From Lactobacillales bacterium (GTDB lineage: Bacteria; Bacillota; Bacilli; Lactobacillales; Streptococcaceae), in the NCBI GenBank assembly GCA_031288715.1, contig JAITQW010000035.1:1-32657 (forward strand): 32,657 bases of DNA, read 5' to 3'. The notes below the pieces were generated by a model. It saw only the letters and a list, made by a program, of their open reading frames with translations, was not told where the DNA came from and did no database searches. Positions 8,094-16,174 of this stretch are shown here, one piece after another. Both the position numbers and the translations under genes were made by a program. The first letter of the stretch is position 1. Every line of letters starts with the position of its first letter.

Positions 8094-9210
8094 CAATTAT
8101 AGCACACCCAACCTCAACATCCTCTTCCGTTAAATACGGATGTATTGGCAAAGATAAAACCACTTCACATAACTTCTTGGAAATCGATAAATCTCTCGCC
8201 GTTATTACATCTAAATCTTTATATGCTGTTTGATCTGAAATTGTTTTTGGATAATAAATCATCGTTGGTATGTCGGCAGTTTTTAAATTTTTTTTCAATT
8301 CGTCTCTTTGTTCTTTATTTTTTAATTTAACTGTATACTGAGCCCAACTAGAATAAAATCCTTGTGGCACAGTTGGAATATCAACGATATTTTTCAATCG
8401 CTGATCATACCATTTAGCTACCCTATTTACTGCTTTAAGCTCATAATCTATAAATGCTTTCAACTTCACTTGCAAAATCGCTGCCTGAATTGTATCAAGT
8501 CTTGAATTCATTCCTAATCTAATATTATCATATAGGTCTGATCCGTTTTTACCATGAACTCTAATCGATCTTAGATAATCCGCATAATCATCATTATCTG
8601 TAAAAACAGCTCCACCATCTCCATAACAACCTAATGGTTTAGCAGGAAAAAATGATGTCGTAGAAATATCACCAAAACAACAAGCTCTCTTACTGTTTAT
8701 ACTACCACCAAAACCTTGCGCAGCATCTTCAACTATCTTTAAATTATATTTATTTGCTATTTTTCTTATCTTAATATAATCAGCAGGTAGACCAAATAAG
8801 TCTACAGAAATAATCACTTTTGGAATCAATCTTCCTTCTGACAATGTATCTTCTATAGCCATTTCCAATTTCTGCGAATCAATATTGAACGTATCTTCAT
8901 CGACATCCACAAAAATAGGTGTCGCTCTGCTAAAAGACACTGCTTCAGCCGTTGCAAAAAAGGTAAAATTAGGAACAAAAACAGCGTCTCCTTTTTTTAT
9001 ACCTAAAACCATTAAAGCCATTGTTAGTGCGTCTGTTCCATTTCCACAAGTAATACAATGCTTCACACCAACATATTCAGCTAAGGAATTTTCCAACTCT
9101 ACAACTTGCCTTCCTGAAATATAATTTGATTTATCTAAAACAAACGAAATAGCATTATCAATATCTTTTTTTAATATTTGATACTGTTTTTTTAAATCTT
9201 TAAATTGCAC
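8065..9210 (-). CDS. wbpE: WbpE-type PLP aminotransferase for UDP-3-keto-uronic acid
   Basis: DegT/DnrJ/EryC1-family sugar aminotransferase. ITCGNGTDAL, VEDAAQ (Asp about 162) and SFFPAKPLGCYGDGG (PLP lysine about 191) are the cofactor-binding signatures. The stretch through NIRLGMNSRLDTIQAAIL and SLPIHPYL matches my memory of Pseudomonas WbpE/WlbC closely. That enzyme transaminates UDP-2-acetamido-3-keto-glucuronic acid at C3. The matching WlbA-type dehydrogenase lies upstream in the same run of genes, and a WbpA-type 6-dehydrogenase at 16175, which supports the assignment. The start is GTG with a weak, rather distant AAAGG. The last residues after GCAIIE differ from the usual ending and sit on a recombination scar. 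Confidence 0.88.
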   Translation of the reverse strand: MQFKDLKKQYQILKKDIDNAISFVLDKSNYISGRQVVELENSLAEYVGVKHCITCGNGTDALTMALMVLGIKKGDAVFVPNFTFFATAEAVSFSRATPIFVDVDEDTFNIDSQKLEMAIEDTLSEGRLIPKVIISVDLFGLPADYIKIRKIANKYNLKIVEDAAQGFGGSINSKRACCFGDISTTSFFPAKPLGCYGDGGAVFTDNDDYADYLRSIRVHGKNGSDLYDNIRLGMNSRLDTIQAAILQVKLKAFIDYELKAVNRVAKWYDQRLKNIVDIPTVPQGFYSSWAQYTVKLKNKEQRDELKKNLKTADIPTMIYYPKTISDQTAYKDLDVITARDLSISKKLCEVVLSLPIHPYLTEEDVEVGCAIIENRLLCSIL

Positions 9211-9227
9211 AATATTTTTCTACCTTT

Positions 9228-10205
9228 CTATCGCGAAATTTTTTCAATATATTCATTCGCTTCCTGAATAACTATTTCTGGATTATACACTTTTCTAACT
9301 CTAAAATATGACTTTTGAATTCCACCAAATTCCCTATAAGATCTATTTATTTTTGAAATAACACTGCCTTCAAAATCGTATGCTAATCCCATCTTGCTAG
9401 CCATTTTTATACTTTCAAAAATGAGCATCGAATATGAATTACTCCAAGAAAATTGCGGCATGCTGCCGCCCAAAAGTAAATAAACTGACTCACTATCCCA
9501 AATCATAAATAAAATCGAATGAACATTGTCATTGTTGTCTCGTGCGCAAAGTATTTTACAACAATTATATTCTTTACAAACTCTGTACAAACGGAACCAT
9601 AAATCATATGAAATAGGACACTCCATAGACTGTTTTAAATATATTTTTTTATGCTCACTATAAAAATCATCAATACTTATATCATCAATAAATACTGATG
9701 TTTCTTTTCGACCCTTTCGTACACAATTTTTCATTTTTGAATCAAAATTATTAAAAATTTTTTCAATATCTGTTGTATCTTCTATAACAAATGTATATCT
9801 CGTCAAAGCAGAAAAATTATTCCAATAAAACGGAACAAAATTATCAAATGTATATCTATATTGTTGCTCATACACATCTACATCTAAATTATCAATAAAT
9901 TCAACTGCACTATTAATTATTTCTTCTTCAAATGATAGACGTCTAGTATATTTTTGATTTGATGGATAAAAAAAAATAATTCCATTATTTTGCGTTAAAA
10001 CTGGACGCGTAATATACTTATATTTACCCCTTTGTTCCCAATAATATGGCATCACAGCAAATACTGTTCCAGATTTTTCATAAATCCATACATCCCAATT
10101 ATCACTTCCACAAACAGTATCCATCCACCAATACTTAGAAAATATCGGTATTTGCTTACCTTTATCAGATTCACATATTTGTACATACTTTTCTTTACTA
10201 TTCAT
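9228..10205 (-). CDS. FemAB/GNAT-like N-acyltransferase
   Basis: 325-residue protein of the FemAB-like / Acetyltransf_6 type (tandem GNAT folds). Visible features are MKNCVRKGRK, where the basic helix before the second GNAT half usually lies, YLLLGGSMPQFSWSNSYSMLIFESI, and AYDFEGSVISKINRSYREFGG. The DFEGS...FK/RxFGG pattern is characteristic. Relatives in polysaccharide loci are thought to acylate amino sugars, in some cases with an amino-acyl group. The gene starts within the frame-restored end of the formyltransferase (ATGAATAG overlap) and is followed by the aminotransferase, so an acylation of the new 3-amino group is plausible. The acyl donor is not visible from sequence. Confidence 0.75.
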   Translation of the reverse strand: MNSKEKYVQICESDKGKQIPIFSKYWWMDTVCGSDNWDVWIYEKSGTVFAVMPYYWEQRGKYKYITRPVLTQNNGIIFFYPSNQKYTRRLSFEEEIINSAVEFIDNLDVDVYEQQYRYTFDNFVPFYWNNFSALTRYTFVIEDTTDIEKIFNNFDSKMKNCVRKGRKETSVFIDDISIDDFYSEHKKIYLKQSMECPISYDLWFRLYRVCKEYNCCKILCARDNNDNVHSILFMIWDSESVYLLLGGSMPQFSWSNSYSMLIFESIKMASKMGLAYDFEGSVISKINRSYREFGGIQKSYFRVRKVYNPEIVIQEANEYIEKISR

Positions 10206-10961
10206 TTTTATAAAACCTCGATAAACGTTTTAATATCTTATCATTAATTAATGTATAATGCTTACCATCAATCTCCACATAGGCTCCTTCATAAGGTGGA
10301 TAAAAAAAGCATCTATCTTTTTATCAATTTCTTGATTTTTATCATTCATACATATTTTCTTTTTCTGTTCAAAATCTTTTCTACTAATATATTTTCCATA
10401 ATTATCTTGTTTTTCTATTGGTAGTGGAATTTCATTCTTTATATTATTTATAACTTTGACAGCTAAATAATACAATTGATTTTGCGTTTTTTCCTGAATA
10501 CTATTTACATCGTCCTCAATATCCAGTTTAAATTTTTCACAATAAATTATATTTCCATTATCAAATTTTTCATCAACAAAATGCACCGTCGCTCCCCAAT
10601 AATCAATTTGATCATATATTGCAAAATTAATACCAAAAACACCTTTATATTCAGGTAAAGGTCCTGGATGAAAATTTATAATATTTCCATCGAAATAATT
10701 TATAACTTTTTTAGAAATTAACCTACCGAAATTCCAAGAAAAAGCATAATCTACTTTCGGTATTTTACTTTCTAATACTAAATGCTCAAATGTATCATAA
10801 TCAAAAATTTCTATATTTAAATTATGGCAAAGCTTCTTTAATATAATGTCACCCTGTTCTTTACATACCACAAATGAAATATCTAGCCCTATTTCATTTA
10901 AATAATTTACAAACAAATTCACATATTTCTTACTCTTTGTAAAAAGAGCAATTTTATTTAT
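10198..10961 (-). pseudogene. N-formyltransferase with displaced start and C-terminal frameshift
   Basis: The core (open frame from a GTG at 10922 to a stop at 10248) is a 10-formyl-THF-dependent formyltransferase: IINFHPGPLPEYKG holds the Asn and His, and KFDNGNIIY the Asp. Two lesions are visible. (1) The natural N-terminus (INKIALFTKSKKYVNLF) lies upstream of the GTG and is preceded by ATA, not ATG, directly against the G10 tract at 10963-10972. (2) A T7 run at 10302-10308 shifts the frame. With one more T the protein would end FYPPYEGAYVEIDGK...KNE, the normal ending, and its TAG would overlap the next ATG. As written the last 40 or so residues are replaced by IHLMKEPMWRL and a stop. It could be degenerate, phase-variable or affected by sequencing error. 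Confidence 0.75.
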
Positions 10962-11617
10962 ACCCCCCCCCCTGTATTAGTTCTTTTTAAAGATAAATTA
11001 TTCTTTCCATAACGATAAGCATCATATTCGTTAGTACTTTTTGTTATTGTACAACCAGCTCCAACACATGTTAACGGCTCCATCGTTAATGAATTTCCAA
11101 CCACACTACCAGCGCCCAAAAAACAATTATCTTTAATATTTGTATCTCCACAAACAGTAGCACCAGGCGAAAAATAATTAAAATTGCCAATTTGTGAATG
11201 GTGAGCAATAGTCACCGAACTTTCAAAAAAATTACCTTTCCCTATTCTAACAAAAGGTTCAATAACAACTCCGGGAAAAATAATAGTTCCTTCTCCTACT
11301 TCGTCGGTAAATACATGAGCTTTATTACTAATAAATGATAATATTTTATACCCCAAGTTTCTAACCTGTTCAAATTTCTTTTGACGATTTCGAACCATAT
11401 TTTTGTATCCGAAAGAAATTATAATAGAATATTTATCTTGTGGATAAACCTGAGTAATATTTTCAAACTCTATCACAGGAAGTCCAAGTAGAGTTTTTGT
11501 TTTCATATAATCACGATCTACAACAAATGCAACAACTTTTTTTTGTTTTTCTAAATCTAAGTAATATTTTATCTGTTGCGCCTCTTGACTAATACCATAT
11601 ATCAGTATATTTTCCAT
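10958..11617 (-). CDS. NeuD/PglD-type left-handed beta-helix acyltransferase
   Basis: The N-terminal 80 residues form a small Rossmann-like domain (MENILIYGISQEAQQIKYYL), followed by hexapeptide repeats (GEGTIIFPGVVIEPFVRIGKGNFF, IGNFNYFSPGATVCGDTNI, NCFLGAGSVVG) that fold as a left-handed beta-helix. The AHHSQIG histidine is the usual catalytic residue. Relatives N- or O-acetylate sugars using acetyl-CoA. With the WlbA- and WbpE-type neighbours it could acylate the C3 amino group, in place of WbpD/WlbB. The start overlaps the upstream stop (TAATG). The C-terminus is unusual: it runs into the G10 tract and ends TNTGGGV, so its stop position depends on the tract length. With 8 or 11 G it would be fused in frame to the formyltransferase. 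Confidence 0.83.
   Translation of the reverse strand: MENILIYGISQEAQQIKYYLDLEKQKKVVAFVVDRDYMKTKTLLGLPVIEFENITQVYPQDKYSIIISFGYKNMVRNRQKKFEQVRNLGYKILSFISNKAHVFTDEVGEGTIIFPGVVIEPFVRIGKGNFFESSVTIAHHSQIGNFNYFSPGATVCGDTNIKDNCFLGAGSVVGNSLTMEPLTCVGAGCTITKSTNEYDAYRYGKNNLSLKRTNTGGGV
10963..10972. repeat. Homopolymer tract of 10 C (G10 on the coding strand)
   Basis: Ten consecutive C on the plus strand, exactly at the junction of the acyltransferase stop and the formyltransferase N-terminus. On the minus strand, 10 G gives GGG-GGG-GGG-GTA-TAA (stop) and 9 G also stops two codons later. 8 or 11 G would give GGT-ATA-AAT-AAA and join both proteins. G runs of this length slip readily during replication. 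Confidence 0.9.
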
Positions 11618-12690
11618 TAAAACTCTCCCACTATATCCAAAGTCGAAAAATTATCCAAAGGCAACTCCACAGATTTTCCTTCCTTTTGACTTTTATAGAT
11701 TGCCAAAACTAACTCGACTGCATCCTTTCCAGCATAAGCATCGACATAAGGTTGCCGATTATTTTCCATCGCATCAATCATATCTGCATATAAACTAGTA
11801 TGTCCATTGCCGTAAACATTACTCATCTTTTCTACTAAATTCTTATTTTCATCATCTAAGTTTGTTTTGCCTGAAAATTGCCAAATATCAATAGTATTTG
11901 TTGAAGTGCCACCCACTTTTACTGTACCTTTTTCTCCAAACAAATACAATGTCTCTTCCAAGTTTTGAGGATATACATTTACTGTTCCTTCAATTGTAGC
12001 TACAGACCCATTTTCAAATTCAACAACTGCCATCCCTAAATCTTCAGCTTCTAAATAATTATGAAATTGCTGCTTCGTAATGCCATAAACCTTTTTAATT
12101 TTTCCACCCATCATCCATCTTAGTAAATCAATTCCGTGAATACACTGATTCATCAACGTGCCACCATCTTGAGACCATGTTCCTCTCCAAGCAGCTTGAT
12201 CATAGTAATTTTTACCTCTATTCCAACGAACACTAATCGAACCATGTGAAAGCTTGCCGAATCGTCCCACCTCTAGCGCTTTTCTCGTCTCTTGAATTGC
12301 TTTATTAAACCGATTTTGATGACAAACTGAGACTTTAACTTTCTTTTCTTCAGACCTTTTGATAATCTCATTGGCATCATCCATACTCATAGCCATCGGC
12401 TTTTCAATAATTACATTAATCCCCTTATAAATACAATACAAAGCTATTTCAGCGTGCTTTCCGCTTTCAGTAGCTATTCCAATAAGATCTATATTGTTAT
12501 CTGCTATCATTGTCTTATAATCTGTGTATTTTCTCACTCCATCTTTATTTGGTACACCATCGTTATCTAACAAATTTTCCATTCTCTCAGGGACAACATC
12601 ACAAACTGCAATCAGCTCTAATTCATTATTTACCACTGCTTTTATATGATTAATTGCAATTCTCCCACAACCTATTAATGCATACTTCAT
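11617..12690 (-). CDS. wlbA: Gfo/Idh/MocA oxidoreductase, WlbA/WbpB-like
   Basis: NAD-dependent dehydrogenase. YALIGCGRIAINH is the Rossmann nucleotide loop, IIEKPMAMS holds the conserved EKP lysine, and SVCHQNRFN and CIHGIDLLRWMMGG are hallmarks of UDP-2-acetamido-2-deoxyglucuronate 3-dehydrogenases (WlbA, WbpB). It would oxidise C3 of UDP-GlcNAcA to supply the 3-keto substrate for the aminotransferase at 8065. I start at the ATG at 12690, which has AAAGG 9 bases upstream, rather than at the preceding in-frame TTG. It is the first gene of the 12.7-8.1 kb block. A role on another sugar acid is possible, but the neighbours favour this one. Confidence 0.85.
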   Translation of the reverse strand: MKYALIGCGRIAINHIKAVVNNELELIAVCDVVPERMENLLDNDGVPNKDGVRKYTDYKTMIADNNIDLIGIATESGKHAEIALYCIYKGINVIIEKPMAMSMDDANEIIKRSEEKKVKVSVCHQNRFNKAIQETRKALEVGRFGKLSHGSISVRWNRGKNYYDQAAWRGTWSQDGGTLMNQCIHGIDLLRWMMGGKIKKVYGITKQQFHNYLEAEDLGMAVVEFENGSVATIEGTVNVYPQNLEETLYLFGEKGTVKVGGTSTNTIDIWQFSGKTNLDDENKNLVEKMSNVYGNGHTSLYADMIDAMENNRQPYVDAYAGKDAVELVLAIYKSQKEGKSVELPLDNFSTLDIVGEF

Positions 12691-12783
12691 CAATATTGAC
12701 CTTTCTTATAATTCAATAAAATTTCCGTGATTCAACCTGCTGCATCCCCATTTACAAAAAGTATGTCCCCTAGATAGCTAACT

Positions 12784-13941
12784 TTATTGGAAAATCTCTC
12801 TTTTTCGGATTATATCTATTTCTTCTAATGCTTTTGATCCTCTTACTCTCAAATTAATCAAATCTTTCTTATTAAAAATACTACAATACTGATGTCTTAA
12901 AATATCATTATTATAATAACCAGATAAAGTGCCTTGTGCATAAATTCCATATAACCCATAACCAACAAAATAAAACAAAAAAGTAACTAAATATACAAAA
13001 TTAGCTTTTATTCTTTTTTGATGTGTTAATAAATATGGTAACAAAAACATTTCAACAGATTTAAAATAAATAGCTAAGCGAGATGATAAAAATTCATTAT
13101 TAACAAGCAAAAAATATACTAAAATACTTAATAAATAAATCTGAAATAAAATTTTTATATTTTTATTTATATAAGTTGAATTTTTATACATAAAAAATAT
13201 AAAACAGAAAATAATAATCCTAAATACAAATGATTGCCAAAACATTCCTGTTGATTTGTATACGACAAAATTATTTATAAAATTTGATGAAATAAAATCA
13301 AATCCAAATACTATAACATATAGACAATATATTATGACAATACAAAATAATAAAAACTTATATTTAAGATATATTTTTGAATTTATTATTAATAAAAGAA
13401 TGAGTACTAAAGAACTTTTGTGAAAACCACAAGCAATCAAAAAATAGAAAAAAAATTTTATCCATTTTTTTTCTAAAAATGAAGGTATAATCAGACAAGA
13501 AGTCATGGCTAAAACTAAGCCCCCTCTAATTCCAGAATTAATATACATAAAATAATAAAAGCAATATACATACAATATATAACATCCCCTATAATCTTTT
13601 ACTTTTCTTAAAAAATTGAAATAAATTAATCCTGTTAAAAATGCAAAAAAAGCCATAAAAGCACAAAATGATAATGCAAATTCATTAAAAATTTTTGCTA
13701 TTATGCGAAACAATAACTCTCCATGACTATTAGGGTCAAATATAACATTATGCCAATTGTCGATTCCTATCATATAATAGATCCAATTATAACCAAACCA
13801 ATCTGCTCCAATACCATATCGCAACATGGCAACACCAAATATCACAAACAACAAAATCATTGATGTAAATCTATCTCGTCCAGGAAATTTTAATCCATAG
13901 ATTGCATTAATTACTAATGGCAACATTAAAATTGTATACAT
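12784..13941 (-). CDS. wzy: EpsG-family polysaccharide polymerase (Wzy function)
   Basis: Integral membrane protein with about ten hydrophobic segments. RYGIGADWFGYNWIYY after the second segment and NSGIRGGLVLAMTSC in the middle correspond to the R-x-G-x-D...Y and IRxxLA motifs of EpsG-type polymerases. GFHKSS matches the conserved H-x-S in a periplasmic-side loop. It should join lipid-linked repeat units outside the membrane in a Wzx/Wzy pathway. It is the only polymerase candidate in the window, and no flippase accompanies it. The gene is very AT-rich. The upstream 107 bp up to the glycosyltransferase contain no gene. Confidence 0.8.
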   Translation of the reverse strand: MYTILMLPLVINAIYGLKFPGRDRFTSMILLFVIFGVAMLRYGIGADWFGYNWIYYMIGIDNWHNVIFDPNSHGELLFRIIAKIFNEFALSFCAFMAFFAFLTGLIYFNFLRKVKDYRGCYILYVYCFYYFMYINSGIRGGLVLAMTSCLIIPSFLEKKWIKFFFYFLIACGFHKSSLVLILLLIINSKIYLKYKFLLFCIVIIYCLYVIVFGFDFISSNFINNFVVYKSTGMFWQSFVFRIIIFCFIFFMYKNSTYINKNIKILFQIYLLSILVYFLLVNNEFLSSRLAIYFKSVEMFLLPYLLTHQKRIKANFVYLVTFLFYFVGYGLYGIYAQGTLSGYYNNDILRHQYCSIFNKKDLINLRVRGSKALEEIDIIRKREIFQ

Positions 13942-14048
13942 AAAAAATCCTCGCTTTTTTAACTAATACTATTTTCAATAAAGATAAAAATGAATTATTA
14001 GTAAATTTTTATAATTTTACCCTGGAATTTATACAATACTAAATAATT

Positions 14049-15194
14049 CTATTCATACAATCTAGCTGCTAATTTTCTATAATCCAAGAGATTCTTTGCG
14101 ATATCAAAAGAATTCTTCCTCATCTCAACCAAACAATTTGGATTATCTATTATATTTTGCACGCAAACAACCATATCATCAACTGTTTTTATAAAATAAC
14201 CATTATCTTTCACGAAAGGCTTATAAGAATCATACGGATAAACCATAACAGAACATCCACAACATATAGATTGTTGTAACGATGCTGACATACTACCAAA
14301 TTGTACATAAACATCACTTGCACACATGTATTCTCTCAATTCATCAAATGTTTTCCAACCCAGAAATCTAACCCTTTCATCTTTATCAACCAACGACATA
14401 ATATCTTTTTCTAAGTCATATGGAATAGCACCAATCAAAATAATTTTTGCATTATCATTTTCAATTTTCTGAAAAGCTTTTAAAACATCTTTTGTTCTTT
14501 TTAGTGAATCCATTTTCCCTGAATGTAAAAATAGGATATCATTATTGGATAAATTCAATTCTCTTCTTCGTATTTCTCTGCACCTTTTCCATTTAACTTC
14601 GTCAAATAACACCCCTCCTAACGGATAAAATTCTAATATCTCATAAGGGATTTTATACATTTTTTGTAGATAGTTTTTCGAAGAATCACAAATGTAAAAT
14701 AATTTATCCAAATATGGCAATGCCTTTTTTATAAAATATAACCACATAAACTTATGAAAAATGTATAAAAATAAATTTTGCGCAGAATTATTAAAATCCG
14801 CATGATTATCAACATATAATTTAACATACATATTTTTTTTCTTATACTTCAATACCGTATTTAATTCCCAGCTACATAAACCATGAAAAAAGATAACATC
14901 TGGCTTAATTTTATAAATCAAGTCCTTAACATCATAAAACTTTCTAATATTCCTATTTGTTACATTTGATTTAAGTCTATAAACGTTCACACCTTCTTTG
15001 GTAATGATTAAGCCCGGTTTAGTTTTTACTAACTTATTTCCTCTTCTTATCACATTTGTAGATATAACTGATGTTTTCTTGCCATCCAGTGCATTTTGTT
15101 TTGACAAAACCACCTCTTGATATCCACTACTTTCTGTGTATCCCGCAGTTAAACATATATGCAAAATATTATTTCTCTTCATTTTTTTACTCAT
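14049..15194 (-). CDS. GT4-type glycosyltransferase
   Basis: 381-residue GT-B fold enzyme. The N-terminal ILHICLTAGYTESSGYQE is the acceptor-side loop. LFLHSGKMDSLKRTKDVLKAF and VRFLGWKTFDELREYMCASDVYVQFG are donor-domain signatures. The C-terminal motif is degenerate (GSMSASLQQSICCGCSVMVYP), with Ser/Gln where the usual EX7E glutamates stand, so catalytic details may differ. It lies just upstream of the polymerase. The ribosome binding site is unusual: a run of six G, 8 bases before the ATG, instead of AGGAGG. It is the first intact gene after the transposase remnant. Confidence 0.82.
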   Translation of the reverse strand: MSKKMKRNNILHICLTAGYTESSGYQEVVLSKQNALDGKKTSVISTNVIRRGNKLVKTKPGLIITKEGVNVYRLKSNVTNRNIRKFYDVKDLIYKIKPDVIFFHGLCSWELNTVLKYKKKNMYVKLYVDNHADFNNSAQNLFLYIFHKFMWLYFIKKALPYLDKLFYICDSSKNYLQKMYKIPYEILEFYPLGGVLFDEVKWKRCREIRRRELNLSNNDILFLHSGKMDSLKRTKDVLKAFQKIENDNAKIILIGAIPYDLEKDIMSLVDKDERVRFLGWKTFDELREYMCASDVYVQFGSMSASLQQSICCGCSVMVYPYDSYKPFVKDNGYFIKTVDDMVVCVQNIIDNPNCLVEMRKNSFDIAKNLLDYRKLAARLYE

Positions 15195-15202
15195 TAATTA
15201 AT

Positions 15203-15208
15203 CCCCCC
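15203..15208 (-). promoter_or_regulatory. G6 run acting as ribosome binding site
   Basis: Six consecutive G on the minus strand stand 8 bases before the glycosyltransferase ATG, at Shine-Dalgarno distance. No AGGAGG is present nearby. Pairing with the anti-SD sequence is partial, so translation may be modest and could alter if the run changes length. Confidence 0.4.
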
Positions 15209-15242
15209 ATGAACAATACAAAAATTCATAATCGAGCAAAAT

Positions 15243-15852
15243 TCACAACATGCCACTGAAAAAATTAGCAAATTTAAAAAATAAACGCAGAAACTTAGCC
15301 CTCATCTTATCAATATTCATGGCTAAAACAGCTAATAAAATCGTTGATATTTGATGTTTTGTGGTGCACATGTTGCGTCTAAAATCAGCGTTCCAGAATT
15401 GTTCGATTCATCATCATTGTCGTCATCTTCTGTTGTAGCAGATATATCAATCAGCAATGTTGAAATTCTTTCATTGATTTTTATAAGTGTTTCTTCATCT
15501 AAACGTTTGCGAAAGTAAACCATGGTTGAAGAATCAAAGGGCTTCTTTTCTTGATAACCTGGTAAACACCAATAAAGAACTGAAAATATGGATTCTCTTA
15601 AATTTGAAGGACAATTTCCTCATCAGAAAAATTGTATTCTCGTTGAATAAGCAGCGAACTTAAAGCCATACGAAGAGGTTTTGCGACATTTCCTTTTTTG
15701 TTTTTAAACTTCTTTGCGTATTCAGATTCAAGTTCTAGCCATGGAACGAGCTCTGCTTTTTTTACCCAACGATTATTGGGATTTAGGGAAAGACCCATTG
15801 GCTGACCAAAATCTTCTAAAGTAATTTGAACGTTTTTCTGAATTTTGTACAT
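15243..15852 (-). pseudogene. DUF772-type (IS1182/IS5-like) transposase, internally deleted
   Basis: The N-terminus is clear: MYKIQKNVQITLEDFGQPMG with DUF772 segments PLRMALSSLLIQREY and FSDEEIVLQI. A TAA then replaces what is normally a lysine codon before ENPYFQFF. A frameshift at about 15555 is needed to continue into GYQEKKPFDSSTMVYFRKRL and LILDATCAPQNIKY. Directly after that the frame jumps to STILLAVLAMNIDKMRAKF, which looks like the C-terminal end of such a transposase, with a stop at 15245-15243. The whole catalytic core between DATCAPQ and the C-terminus is missing. The element therefore has a nonsense codon, a frameshift and a large internal deletion. It marks an old insertion inside the locus. 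Confidence 0.8.
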
Positions 15853-16174
15853 GGATTATTGCCTCCAAAATTTTTAAAAGTGCACGTTTTTTTCTGCAAT
15901 TTGATGATATGTTCTGCATTTATTTTACGATATTGACAAGTAAATTAATCTTACATGTTTATTCAGGGAACACTAATTAAAACCTCCGAATAACTTTAAG
16001 TTTCAATGAAAATATATCAACTCACCTAGAAATTACGATAATTAGGCTAATTCTGGGTTGGACGCTTAAATATTTTATTAGAATTTTGATAACTTGTCTT
16101 TTTTTCTATTCAATGGACAGTTTTAAATTACAATTTGCCCCCAATCAGACAATGAGCATACGAACCTCATCTAT
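15853..16174. other. Gene-free spacer, probably old IS end plus scar
   Basis: About 320 bases with no supported gene, between the transposase remnant and the 6-dehydrogenase stop. The part next to the transposase is presumably its former upstream end; a possible terminal sequence, TTATTCAGGGAACACTAA, lies near 15960, but no matching inverted copy is found on the other side. The rest (for example GGGTTGGACGC near 16055) is unassigned. I see no RNA gene or convincing promoter. Confidence 0.4.
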
